Position numbers and translations under genes: made by a program. The notes beneath the pieces were generated by a model. It searched no databases and was not told the origin of the DNA. It was given only the letters and a program-made list of their open reading frames with translations. DNA of 64,000 nt from a virus. The stretch lies in IMG/VR virus record IMGVR_UViG_3300040759_000032, positions 62,001 through 126,000 of that record. The stretch is one strand, 5' to 3'. Position 1 is the stretch's first letter, and each line of letters begins with the position of its first letter. Shown here piece by piece: positions 38,294 to 45,493 of the stretch.

Positions 38294-38325
38294 AAGCCCT
38301 CGCAGGCACCAGCCGGCGAGGGCTT
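38294..38325 (+). terminator. Hairpin between scaffold and capsid genes
   Basis: AAGCCCTCGC (38294-38303) pairs with GCGAGGGCTT (38316-38325) over a 12-base loop, in the 78-base gap before the capsid gene. It may terminate or attenuate, or cap a processed capsid mRNA. Confidence 0.55.
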
Positions 38326-38355
38326 TGCCATGCCCCCATGAAAGGAGGCACAGCG

Positions 38356-39849
38356 ATGACCGCACCCATGCAGAACGTCTCCGACGAGACCATCGCCCAG
38401 ATCCAGAAGGCGCAGACGGCCGGCATCTACGAGAGCACGGGCATCTGGTCCTATGACCTGTCCAGCCTGGTCAGCCTGATCCCCGTCGTCACGCCGTTCC
38501 GCGACATCGTCGCACGCGAGAAGTCGCCCGAGGGCAACCCGTACGCAATTTGGCGCGCCCTGATGAACGTCAACTCCTCGCAGCTCGACCCCAGCATGGG
38601 GATCGACTTCGCGGCGAACGAGGCGACGTTCGACGAGCAGGACTTCCAGGCGAAGTACGCCAGCACCGGCTACGCGGGCCTGGTGACGCAGGATGCGTTT
38701 GACTTCGGAACCGGATACGCAGATCCCTACGCAGTGGCAACTTTTCAAACACTTAATCAAGTGCTGATCGGCGACGACCGCAAGCAGCTCGGCGCGCAGA
38801 GTTTCGCCCTCGCGGCGGCGGCGGCCCCCTCGCTGACCACCGCCACGACCGGCGGCACCATCGCCGCGTCCACCCTCGTCTACGTCGGCGTCGCGGCCCG
38901 CACCGGCTCGGGCTTCTACTACGGCTCCGGCAACAGCCAGGGCAGCAGCGCGAGCGTCACCGTCGGCTCCACCACCAGCACCAACACGATCTCCGCCACG
39001 GTCACCGCGATCCGCGGCGCCGTCTGCTACGACTGGTTCCAGTCGAGCAACGGCGTCACCTGGTACTACTTCACCACGACCACGGTCAACGCGGTCACCA
39101 TGACCAAGACGATCGCCGCCAACCAGGCGCTCCCGACCACCGTCGCGGACCTGTCCCTGAACTGGAACGGCGTCGCCGGCGTCCCGACCTTCAACTCCGC
39201 GGCCGACAACGGCAGCGCGAACGCCAACGACTACGACGGCTTCCTCGCCAGCCTCAGCGGCGACTACTCCAGCACCGGCCAGTGGGTCAAGCCCGGCACC
39301 GGCACCGCCAACCCGTCGGTCTGGAACTCGCTCAACGGCGCCGCGCTGACCCTGACCGGCGGCACCATCACCGAGATCGAGGCGGACATCTTCGTCCCCC
39401 TGTGGAACCAGGTGAAGTGCAGCCCGACGGCCATCATGGTCAACGCAGCCCAGGCGCAGGAAATAGCCAACCTGATCCTCGGGTCCGGCTCGGCGACGAC
39501 CTTCCTGAACACGGACGCCTCGGGCCGTATCTCGGTCACCGCGGGCGGCCGGGTCGGGGAGATCGTCAACGCTCCTGCGGGCGGCGTGACGGTGCCGATC
39601 GAGGTGCACGTCAGCCTTCCGCCGGGCACGATCATCGGCCGCACGGACCGGGTTCCTTTCCCGCAGGCCAACATCAGCAACGTCATCGCCCAGCGCTGCC
39701 TGAGGGACACCGCGCAGTTCGATTACGGCATCGCGCGAGTGGCCGGTGTTAAAGGCGGAGGTCCGAGGCGTGAATTCGAAATCCGTTCCGTATCGAGCTT
39801 CGTCAATAGGGCACCAGTCGCCATGGCGACGTTGAGCAACGTGGCCTAA
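38356..39849 (+). CDS. Major capsid protein (HK97-like) with inserted domain
   Basis: 497 residues from ATG at 38356 with AAAGGAGG 7 bases upstream, an excellent site. The start (DETIAQIQKAQTAGIYESTG, VTPFRDIVARE) and end (NVIAQRCLRDTAQFDYGIARVAGVKGGGPRREFEIR) suit phage capsid proteins. A Thr/Ser/Val-rich stretch at about 155-290 (GTIAASTLVYVGVAART, SASVTVGSTTSTNTISATV, WYYFTTTTVNAVTMT) looks like an inserted Ig-like surface domain. Identification rests on size, place and pattern. Confidence 0.8.
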   Translation: MTAPMQNVSDETIAQIQKAQTAGIYESTGIWSYDLSSLVSLIPVVTPFRDIVAREKSPEGNPYAIWRALMNVNSSQLDPSMGIDFAANEATFDEQDFQAKYASTGYAGLVTQDAFDFGTGYADPYAVATFQTLNQVLIGDDRKQLGAQSFALAAAAAPSLTTATTGGTIAASTLVYVGVAARTGSGFYYGSGNSQGSSASVTVGSTTSTNTISATVTAIRGAVCYDWFQSSNGVTWYYFTTTTVNAVTMTKTIAANQALPTTVADLSLNWNGVAGVPTFNSAADNGSANANDYDGFLASLSGDYSSTGQWVKPGTGTANPSVWNSLNGAALTLTGGTITEIEADIFVPLWNQVKCSPTAIMVNAAQAQEIANLILGSGSATTFLNTDASGRISVTAGGRVGEIVNAPAGGVTVPIEVHVSLPPGTIIGRTDRVPFPQANISNVIAQRCLRDTAQFDYGIARVAGVKGGGPRREFEIRSVSSFVNRAPVAMATLSNVA

Positions 39850-39911
39850 CCGAGAGTGACATTCCGTAGAGCGCGGCCGGATAGGGCCGGCTCTGCTCTG
39901 AGACGAGACCG

Positions 39912-39946
39912 GAAGGCCGGGAAGACTGCTCCGCTTCCCGGCCTTC
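39912..39946 (+). terminator. Hairpin terminator after the capsid gene
   Basis: A perfect 13-bp stem GAAGGCCGGGAAG/CTTCCCGGCCTTC with a 9-base loop, 62 bases after the capsid stop. Confidence 0.7.
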
Positions 39947-39966
39947 GGCATGCCCAGGGAGTTTTC

Positions 39967-40401
39967 ATGGCAGACCTTTACTCGCAGATAGGCGCCGACG
40001 CCCACGTGGACCCGGAGTACGGACGGTTCGCCCCGGACCCGCAGACGGGCGCGTTCCACTTCCCCGACGAGGTCTCCGACCGCCTCGAAAGCTTCGCGGT
40101 CAAGGGCCGGAAGCTGTGGGAGACCGAGGAGACGCGCGCCGAGCGGCTCCACGGCGTGGAGCTCGCCCGCCGCCGCGACCCCGCCAGCATGCTCACCGTG
40201 ATGGAGGAGAACGCGGCCCTGGTCAGGCAGCTGACGGAGCTGACGGCGGCGCTCGCGTCGGCGCAGCTCGGCCGGGCCGCGGCTCCCGCGCCCGACCCGG
40301 GAGGCGAGGTCCGCGCCATCGCCGAGGCCGCCGTCGATGCTCCCGCCGAGGCTCCCGCGAAGGCCGCCCGCGCCCCGAAGGCCCCGGCGAAGGCCGCGTA
40401 G
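39967..40401 (+). CDS. Small head-region protein, 144 aa
   Basis: ATG at 39967 after CAGGGAG. A soluble N-terminal half (ADLYSQIGADAHVDPEYGRF, FHFPDEVSDRLESFAVKGRKLWETEETR) is followed by a helix (LTVMEENAALVRQLTELTAALASAQ) and an Ala/Pro/Lys-rich tail. Similar Ala/Pro/Lys tails occur on small actinophage head proteins. Role unknown. Confidence 0.65.
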   Translation: MADLYSQIGADAHVDPEYGRFAPDPQTGAFHFPDEVSDRLESFAVKGRKLWETEETRAERLHGVELARRRDPASMLTVMEENAALVRQLTELTAALASAQLGRAAAPAPDPGGEVRAIAEAAVDAPAEAPAKAARAPKAPAKAA

Positions 40402-40532
40402 CCCCCGCACCGCCGCCCCCGTGAGCGCCCCGCTCCCGGGGGCCTGTTCATGCCCCGCCTCCGCGGCCGGGCAGCCGCCCCGAGCCCGACCCCGCGCGGC
40501 ACTCCCGCGCACGCCCACCCGGAGGTAAAGCA

Positions 40533-41213
40533 ATGCCGAACTCACTTCTCGTCGCCGGCACGAACAACGGCCCCCTCGCCGTCGAGTCCGTCCAGAACCC
40601 GGCGACGGTCAACGGGATCCTGACCGCCCAGAGCGAGATCATCGCCCAGGCGGGCGTGTCCACCCAGGCGCCCGCCGCGGGCTACCTCGGCCAGTCGGTC
40701 ACCTCGGACGTCCTGTCGGCGACCGCCGTGTCCCTGACGACCGCCTACGGGTACCTGACCCGCGTCTACATCCCGGTGCCGGGCCTGACCACCTACCTGG
40801 ACGTGGTCTTCACCACCGGCAACACGGTCACCAACGCGATCTGGGGGCTCTACACCGGGACCGGCGTCAACCCGGTCGCCTGGACCGCGGAGTCCCACGC
40901 GACGGTCAGCGGCACCGCGAACCTCTACAGCATCCCGTGGGTCACCCCGGCGAACCTGCCCGCCGGGTACTACTACGTGTACCAGGAGGTCACCGGCACC
41001 ACGCCGAGCATGCCGGGGGTCACCGCGACGGCCACCGGCTCGATCGGGGCGACCATCATGAACCCCAACAACTCGCTGTCGGCGACCGTCCCCAGCCTGA
41101 ACTCGGCGTCGCTCGCCTCGGGCGCCCCGACGACGATCGGCGCGTCGACCACGCTGGCGTGGGGCACCTCGTGGGCGCTGTTCACCAGCAAGCTGTGGTA
41201 CGGCATCCGCTAA
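40533..41213 (+). CDS. Virion surface or decoration protein (putative)
   Basis: 226 residues from ATG at 40533 with CGGAGGTAAAG upstream. Beta-rich throughout with aromatic strands (YGYLTRVYIPVPGLTTYLDVVF, IWGLYTGTGVNPVAW, AGYYYVYQEVTG). No catalytic motif. Position after the capsid suggests a decoration protein or a fibre; not proven. Confidence 0.6.
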   Translation: MPNSLLVAGTNNGPLAVESVQNPATVNGILTAQSEIIAQAGVSTQAPAAGYLGQSVTSDVLSATAVSLTTAYGYLTRVYIPVPGLTTYLDVVFTTGNTVTNAIWGLYTGTGVNPVAWTAESHATVSGTANLYSIPWVTPANLPAGYYYVYQEVTGTTPSMPGVTATATGSIGATIMNPNNSLSATVPSLNSASLASGAPTTIGASTTLAWGTSWALFTSKLWYGIR

Positions 41214-41217
41214 GCCG

Positions 41218-41712
41218 GTGCGTCTCGTCGTCCCGTACACCAGCCTCCGGCCGGAGACCGCCGCGGCGCTGACAGCGTCCGGCTTCCCCTGGGAAGAGAT
41301 CGCGGTCGACGAGGGCGACGGGTACCACCGGCTGCTCTCGTCGCTGTGGGCGGCCGGCGAGGCGTTCGCCGTCGTCGAGCAGGACATCGTGGTGGGTCCG
41401 GGAACGCTCCCGGACCTGGCCGCGTGCCCCCGGGACTGGTGCAGTTTCGGCTACGCCTACTTGTCGAGCGGGAACTACCACGGGCTCGGCTGCGTGCGGT
41501 TCTCGGCGGCGCTGCTGGCCCGGGTGCCGGACGCGCTCGAGCGGGTAGGGCTGATGTCCGACGCGAAACACGGGCCAGGCCACTGGTGCCGGATAGATGC
41601 TTGGCTTGCGCTGACGCTCGCGAGGTCCGGCGAGAGGCGCTGCGAACACTTTCCGCCTGTCGGGCACCTGCACCGGTACCCGAGCCACGGGTGCGTTACG
41701 GTGCGCGGATGA
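41218..41712 (+). CDS. Glycosyltransferase-like paralogue 1
   Basis: 164 residues from GTG at 41218. It shares with the next two genes a VPYTSLRP start, a EAFAVVEQDIVVGPG turn, an AACPRDWCSFGY Cys pair, LGCVRFSAALL and a DAWLALTLARSGER end. The ExDI/V-G turn resembles the acidic metal site of GT-A glycosyltransferases, but this is tentative. Confidence 0.6.
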   Translation: MRLVVPYTSLRPETAAALTASGFPWEEIAVDEGDGYHRLLSSLWAAGEAFAVVEQDIVVGPGTLPDLAACPRDWCSFGYAYLSSGNYHGLGCVRFSAALLARVPDALERVGLMSDAKHGPGHWCRIDAWLALTLARSGERRCEHFPPVGHLHRYPSHGCVTVRG

Positions 41713-42173
41713 TCCTGGTCCCCTACACCCGCCTTCACCCCGCCACGTCCCGGCTCCTGAACCGGCACACCGCGAGCCACTGGCGGGTGCGCCTGGACCC
41801 GGACGACACGTCCGCGTACTGGAGCCTCCTCGCGTCCGTGTGGCGGGAGCCCGGCGAGCTCGTGGTCGTCGAGCACGACGTCGGGATCAGCGCCGAGGTC
41901 ATTCCCGCGTTCGCCGCCTGTCCCGAGCCATTCTGCGGGAACCCGTACCGGATCGGCAGGCAGCTTCTCACCGCCCTCGGGTGCGCCCGGTTCTCCGCCT
42001 CCCTGAAGGCGGCGGAGCCGGACCTCCTTGAGGTCGTCGGCGAGATCGACGGCGACGGCTACCCGGCCCGCGACTGGCGGAGGCTCGACATGCGGATCGC
42101 CCGGGAACTCCGCAAACGCGGCCACCGGCAGCACTGGCACGAACCTGTTCTGAAGCACTACCGGAAGTACTGA
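41709..42173 (+). CDS. Glycosyltransferase-like paralogue 2
   Basis: 154 residues from ATG at 41709, overlapping the previous stop. Segments VPYTRLHPATSRLLNRH, LVVVEHDVGISAEVIPAFAACPEPFCG, ALGCARFSASLKAAEPDLLEVVG and RRLDMRIARELRKRGHRQHWHEP mark the family. It is much closer to paralogue 3 than to paralogue 1. Confidence 0.65.
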   Translation: MILVPYTRLHPATSRLLNRHTASHWRVRLDPDDTSAYWSLLASVWREPGELVVVEHDVGISAEVIPAFAACPEPFCGNPYRIGRQLLTALGCARFSASLKAAEPDLLEVVGEIDGDGYPARDWRRLDMRIARELRKRGHRQHWHEPVLKHYRKY

Positions 42174-42184
42174 CGGCGGCCCGG

Positions 42185-42658
42185 ATGATCATCGTCCCCT
42201 ATACCCGCCTGCACCCGGCGACGGCGAGGCTGCTGAACAAGCACGCCCCCGGTCACCGGCGGGTGAAACTCGACCCGGCCGACATGAGCGCCTACTGGCG
42301 TCTCCTCGCCGCCTGCTGGCGGGAGCCCGGCGAGCTTCTTGTCATCGAGCAGGACATCGGGGTCCGCGCCGGGGTCGTCGAGGAACTCGCCGCCTGCCCG
42401 GAGCCCTGGTGCGGGTTCGGCTACCCGATCGACGGGAGCACCGCGGTCTGCCTCGGCTGCACGCGGTTCGCTGCGGCACTTAAGGCGGCCGAGCCGGACT
42501 TGCTCGAGGAGGTCGGCGAGGACGCGTCGGCCGGGCTTCCGGCGAGGGACTGGAGGCGGCTGGACGTGCGGATCCTCGACGCGCTCCGCAAACGCGGCTA
42601 CCAGCAGCACCGTCACCATCCGAACGTTTTGCACTATCACCGGTACGCGGCCCGTTGA
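42185..42658 (+). CDS. Glycosyltransferase-like paralogue 3
   Basis: 157 residues from ATG at 42185. VPYTRLHPATARLLNKH, LLVIEQDIGVRAGVVEELAACPEPWCGFGYP and RRLDVRILDALRKRGYQQHRHHP closely match paralogue 2. Its stop overlaps the TTG of the next gene. Three tandem copies followed by a family 2 enzyme suggest a virion- or host-surface sugar modification set. Confidence 0.65.
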   Translation: MIIVPYTRLHPATARLLNKHAPGHRRVKLDPADMSAYWRLLAACWREPGELLVIEQDIGVRAGVVEELAACPEPWCGFGYPIDGSTAVCLGCTRFAAALKAAEPDLLEEVGEDASAGLPARDWRRLDVRILDALRKRGYQQHRHHPNVLHYHRYAAR

Positions 42659-43239
42659 GCGGCGTCACGGTCGTCATACCGACCATTCCGCCCCGCACGG
42701 AGATGCTGCAGCGCGCGGTCGCCTCCGTCGCCGCGCAGACCGTCCCGGCGGGCCTCCTCATCGAGACCGACCCGGGCCGCACCGGCTCGGCCGCGACCCG
42801 CAACAGGGCGCTGGCAAGAGCGTCCGCAGACTTCATTCTGTGCCTGGACGACGACGATCTTTTGATGCCGAACGCGGTTCAGGTGCTGCTCGAGGCGCAG
42901 GCGGAGACCGGCGCCGACGTCGTGTCCGGGGCCGCGTGGATACCGCAGCGACCAGGCCACCGGGAGCCGGTGGCGACTCCCTCGCCGGGGTGGATCGCCC
43001 CGGAGGCGGTCACGGCCCGGTCGGTGCTGCACGTGTCGTCGCTCGTGCGGACCTCCCTCGCACGGGAGGCCGGCGGATTCCAGTTCCGCAGTGACCCCGG
43101 CACCGGGATGGCCCTCGACGACTACGGCTTCTACCTCGCGCTCGCGGAGGCCGGGGCCCGATTCTGGCGCGTGCCCGAGACGGTGCTGATCTGGAACGTC
43201 CACGGGAAGAACACGTCAGGCAAGCCCTCTAACTGGTGA
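42655..43239 (+). CDS. Family 2 glycosyltransferase
   Basis: 194 residues from TTG at 42655, overlapping the previous stop. VTVVIPTIPPRTEMLQRAVASVAAQ (strand 1 and UDP-site region), TRNRALARASADFILCLDDDDLL with the DDD metal site, and DDYGFYLALAEAGARFWRVPETVL follow GT-A family 2 order. The protein is short, so it may be a compact catalytic domain. Acceptor unknown. Confidence 0.85.
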   Translation: MSGVTVVIPTIPPRTEMLQRAVASVAAQTVPAGLLIETDPGRTGSAATRNRALARASADFILCLDDDDLLMPNAVQVLLEAQAETGADVVSGAAWIPQRPGHREPVATPSPGWIAPEAVTARSVLHVSSLVRTSLAREAGGFQFRSDPGTGMALDDYGFYLALAEAGARFWRVPETVLIWNVHGKNTSGKPSNW

Positions 43240-43263
43240 CATCGCGCGCGGGATAATCGAGCG

Positions 43264-43617
43264 GTGGAAATCCTCCCGCACCACTGTGACGAGCGCTGCG
43301 CCTGCCCCCGTCACGGGACGCCGCTCATCTACTGGCCGGCCGGCAACGACCATGCCTGCCAGGACCCGGCGTGCGAGTACGCGCACGGCGTTATGAAGGC
43401 GATCCGGGAGATGGGCCGCCTGGTCGCGCCGCCTCCGCCGCGCGGGCCCAGCTGGCCGAGAGACGATCCCCGGTACGCCCGCGCGTTCGCCCGGATCACC
43501 GAGGGATACCAGGGAAGCGCCATGGTCGGCCGCCTTCAGCAGGCATGGGCCGGCGGCTGGATAACCGAGGACTTCGCGGTGCCGATGATCGAGGACGCGC
43601 TCAGGTGGCACCGTTGA
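43264..43617 (+). CDS. Hypothetical protein, 117 aa
   Basis: GTG at 43264. An N-terminal Cys/His region (HHCDERCACPRHGTPLIYW, HACQDPACEYAHG) suggests a zinc fold. The rest is helical (RAFARITEGYQGSAMVGRLQQAWAGGW). Unknown function. Confidence 0.6.
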   Translation: MEILPHHCDERCACPRHGTPLIYWPAGNDHACQDPACEYAHGVMKAIREMGRLVAPPPPRGPSWPRDDPRYARAFARITEGYQGSAMVGRLQQAWAGGWITEDFAVPMIEDALRWHR

Positions 43618-45065
43618 CGGCGTCGTGCGCAAGGTGCACGCGGTGCTGCGACCCGGTGCCGTTCAGCGCCGCCGAGCACGAGACCATCACGACGTGGTCA
43701 GGCGCGGCGATGGAAGCCGCAGGCACCCCGGACCCGCGCACGGACGACGGCTGGGCCTGGTGGCTCGAGCACGGCTGGGACGCGGCCGAGCGGGACAAGG
43801 CGATCGGCCGCACCGACCCGTCCGGCTCGTGGCGGCAGGACGCCGACTTCATCGCCGCGCACTGGACGCCGGAAGGCGACGGCTGCAAGTGCGACGTGTT
43901 CGACCCGGCGACGGGGCTGTGCGGCGCTTACGAGAGCCGGCCGCCGGTCTGCCGGAGCTACCCGTGGTACGGCGACGGGCCGTGCGCCGAGCGGGCGGCA
44001 TGCCTGCCACTGCAGTGCTCCTACCTCGCCGACGTCCCACCGGAGCAGCGGCCCGAGGGCTCCCGGCCCCTGATCCCGGTCACGGTCGTCCGGGGTGCCG
44101 CGAACCGGTTAAGTGACCGCGCAGACCTTCGCCACGTCTGCGGCCATGCGCTCGGCCCGCCACCGCTCGTACGCCTGCCGGTCTGCTTCCTCTCCGGTGC
44201 GGGACGCCGCGTAGGTGCCGTCAGTGACCGCCTTGCCCGCGTCCGGGTGCAGGTGCTCGATGACGACGCCCGGGACGTAGGCGAGGCAGTCGGCCGCCCG
44301 GCCGAGGTCCCGCCAGGCGTTGTCCAAGTACATGTGGGCCAGCGAAGGCTCGCACATCCACCCGAGGGCCTCCACGATGTCCGAGGAGATCACGGGCGCG
44401 GTCGGGAGCGCCGCGCCTTGGTGCAGGTCGTCCCCGTAGGCGATGCCCGAGCCCGTGTCGTTCAGCTTGTCGATCGCCTCGAGCAGCAGGCCATCCCACC
44501 CGGGGGTGCGGGGCAGGTGGTCGTCGCCGAGCGAGGCGAAGGCGCGGTACTGGTCGATGTTCGCCGCGGCGATCCGGTTCGTCCACGCGCCGAGGGTCCT
44601 GCGCCCCGCCTTCGTGTAGAACACGTACCCGGGCGGGAACGCCCGCAGGAACGCCTCGTAAGCCTCCGTCGCCGGGTCGTCGTCGTCGATGCCGACCGCG
44701 ATGTCCGTGTCGGCCTCCGAGAGCGACAGGCAGGCCTCGATCATCGCCCGCAGCCGCTCCGGCCGGCCGCGGCTCGGGACGATCACCAGAAGGTCGCGCA
44801 TCAGCGGAGCCGCTCGCGGACCTGCGCGTGCATCAGCCGGGCGCGCTCGCCGGTCAGCTTCTCGATCTCGTCCTCCATCATCCCGAACGCCTCCTTCGCC
44901 GACCGCCACCGCTCGTACTGCTCTCGCGGCACGTCGAACACCCGGTGGGGCTGCGGCGTCGTCGAGTGCTCCTCGTGCAGCTGGAAGTCGGCGGGCTCCC
45001 CGTTGCATCCGGCGGAGTCGAGCACGACGCGGACGGTTCCCTCGGGCGGCTGGGCGGGGACGTAG
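43605..45065 (+). CDS. YkgJ-type Cys-rich protein running on antisense to two genes
   Basis: The first about 170 codons (GTG at 43605) look coding: CARCTRCCDPVPFSAAEHE, GDGCKCDVFDPATGLCGAYESRPPVCRSYPWYG match the Fe/Zn-cluster CxxCC...CxYxxRPxxCRxYP pattern of YkgJ proteins. After about 44110 the frame continues to 45065 opposite two convincing leftward genes. A TAA at 44110-44112 lies in the +1 frame exactly where the gene would be expected to end. Either the 3' end is frameshifted or the protein truly has a long antisense-encoded tail. Confidence 0.6.
   Translation: MAPLTASCARCTRCCDPVPFSAAEHETITTWSGAAMEAAGTPDPRTDDGWAWWLEHGWDAAERDKAIGRTDPSGSWRQDADFIAAHWTPEGDGCKCDVFDPATGLCGAYESRPPVCRSYPWYGDGPCAERAACLPLQCSYLADVPPEQRPEGSRPLIPVTVVRGAANRLSDRADLRHVCGHALGPPPLVRLPVCFLSGAGRRVGAVSDRLARVRVQVLDDDARDVGEAVGRPAEVPPGVVQVHVGQRRLAHPPEGLHDVRGDHGRGRERRALVQVVPVGDARARVVQLVDRLEQQAIPPGGAGQVVVAERGEGAVLVDVRRGDPVRPRAEGPAPRLRVEHVPGRERPQERLVSLRRRVVVVDADRDVRVGLRERQAGLDHRPQPLRPAAARDDHQKVAHQRSRSRTCACISRARSPVSFSISSSIIPNASFADRHRSYCSRGTSNTRWGCGVVECSSCSWKSAGSPLHPAESSTTRTVPSGGWAGT
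44109..44801 (-). CDS. Glycosyltransferase-like protein (GT-A fold)
   Basis: 230 residues from ATG at 44801, overlapping the upstream TGA. DLLVIVPSRGRPERLRAMIEACL, DIAVGIDDDDPATEAYEAFL (acidic metal site), LGAWTNRIAAANIDQYRAFASLGDDHLP and GVVIEHLHPDAGK fit phage-type glycosyltransferases. It is a second sugar-transfer gene near the 41.2-43.2 kb cluster but in the opposite direction. Confidence 0.75.
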   Translation of the reverse strand: MRDLLVIVPSRGRPERLRAMIEACLSLSEADTDIAVGIDDDDPATEAYEAFLRAFPPGYVFYTKAGRRTLGAWTNRIAAANIDQYRAFASLGDDHLPRTPGWDGLLLEAIDKLNDTGSGIAYGDDLHQGAALPTAPVISSDIVEALGWMCEPSLAHMYLDNAWRDLGRAADCLAYVPGVVIEHLHPDAGKAVTDGTYAASRTGEEADRQAYERWRAERMAADVAKVCAVT

Positions 45066-45190
45066 ACCGGCCGGCCCCGCGCGTCAGGTACGCGGTCCCG
45101 GAAGAGAGGCAGCAACTGCACGGGCGACTCCGGCGCCGCCAGTGCCGGTTCGAGGTCGTAGGCGATGATTCCCGTCTGGTTCTCGCTCAT
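44801..45190 (-). CDS. Hypothetical protein, 129 aa
   Basis: ATG at 45190; the longer frame into the tRNA-like element was rejected. A beta-rich first half (IIAYDLEPALAAPESPVQLLPLFRDRV, GTVRVVLDSAGCNGEPADFQL) and a helical second half (REQYERWRSAKEAFGMMEDEIEKLTGERARLMHAQVRE). Unknown function. Confidence 0.6.
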   Translation of the reverse strand: MSENQTGIIAYDLEPALAAPESPVQLLPLFRDRVPDARGRPVYVPAQPPEGTVRVVLDSAGCNGEPADFQLHEEHSTTPQPHRVFDVPREQYERWRSAKEAFGMMEDEIEKLTGERARLMHAQVRERLR

Positions 45191-45210
45191 GCGGCCAATG
45201 CTAGACGCGG

Positions 45211-45295
45211 GCGGCCGGGCGGGAATCGAACCCGCGAGCCCGTGAGGGCACGACACTGCAGTTACCGCTGCCGTCTCCAGCATGGCGGCCGGCCG
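45211..45295 (-). tRNA. tRNA-like element (class II shape, abnormal anticodon arm)
   Basis: On the minus strand a perfect 7-bp acceptor stem (CGGCCGG with CCGGCCG), a D-arm GCC...GGC with GG in the loop, a variable-arm hairpin GCCC/GGGC and a canonical T-arm GCGGG-TTCGATT-CCCGC can be folded over 85 bases. No CCA is encoded. The anticodon arm folds only as GCAG/CTGC with a 6-base loop CGGTAA, lacking U33. GTA (Tyr) would be displayed if the loop were repaired. It may be degenerate or non-canonical. Confidence 0.5.
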
Positions 45296-45339
45296 CCCGC
45301 GACAGCAGGCTAGCGAATGGCCTGTCCGGACGGGGGGTG

Positions 45340-45456
45340 ATGCCCGTGCAATCGACCCCTTATATAACTCCGTCTATGTTGATTAATGCGCCTACCGGAG
45401 TGAGCTGGTCGATTATTTTAGCTCCCTCGACCAAAAGCCACCAGCGCCGAAGTTAA
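45340..45456 (+). CDS. Head-tail connector, N-terminal part in a different frame
   Basis: ATG at 45340 preceded by GGGGGG. The 38-codon frame reads TPYITPSMLINAPTGVSWSI, the typical start of actinophage head-tail connector proteins, then leaves homology after LAPSTK at the run AAAA (45433-45436) and stops at 45454. The +1 frame continues with ATSAEVNAELNNVCWRATS, so the two frames together give a 331-residue connector. Confidence 0.55.
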   Translation: MPVQSTPYITPSMLINAPTGVSWSIILAPSTKSHQRRS

Positions 45457-45493
45457 CGCCGAGCTAAATAACGTTTGCTGGCGCGCCACCAGC

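Noticed and set aside
35929-40545. 1538-aa open frame on the minus strand opposite protease, scaffold and capsid genes
   Set aside because: It is the antisense shadow of strongly supported head genes. The translation is Arg/Gly/Val/His-rich without domain features; long antisense frames are common at this GC content.
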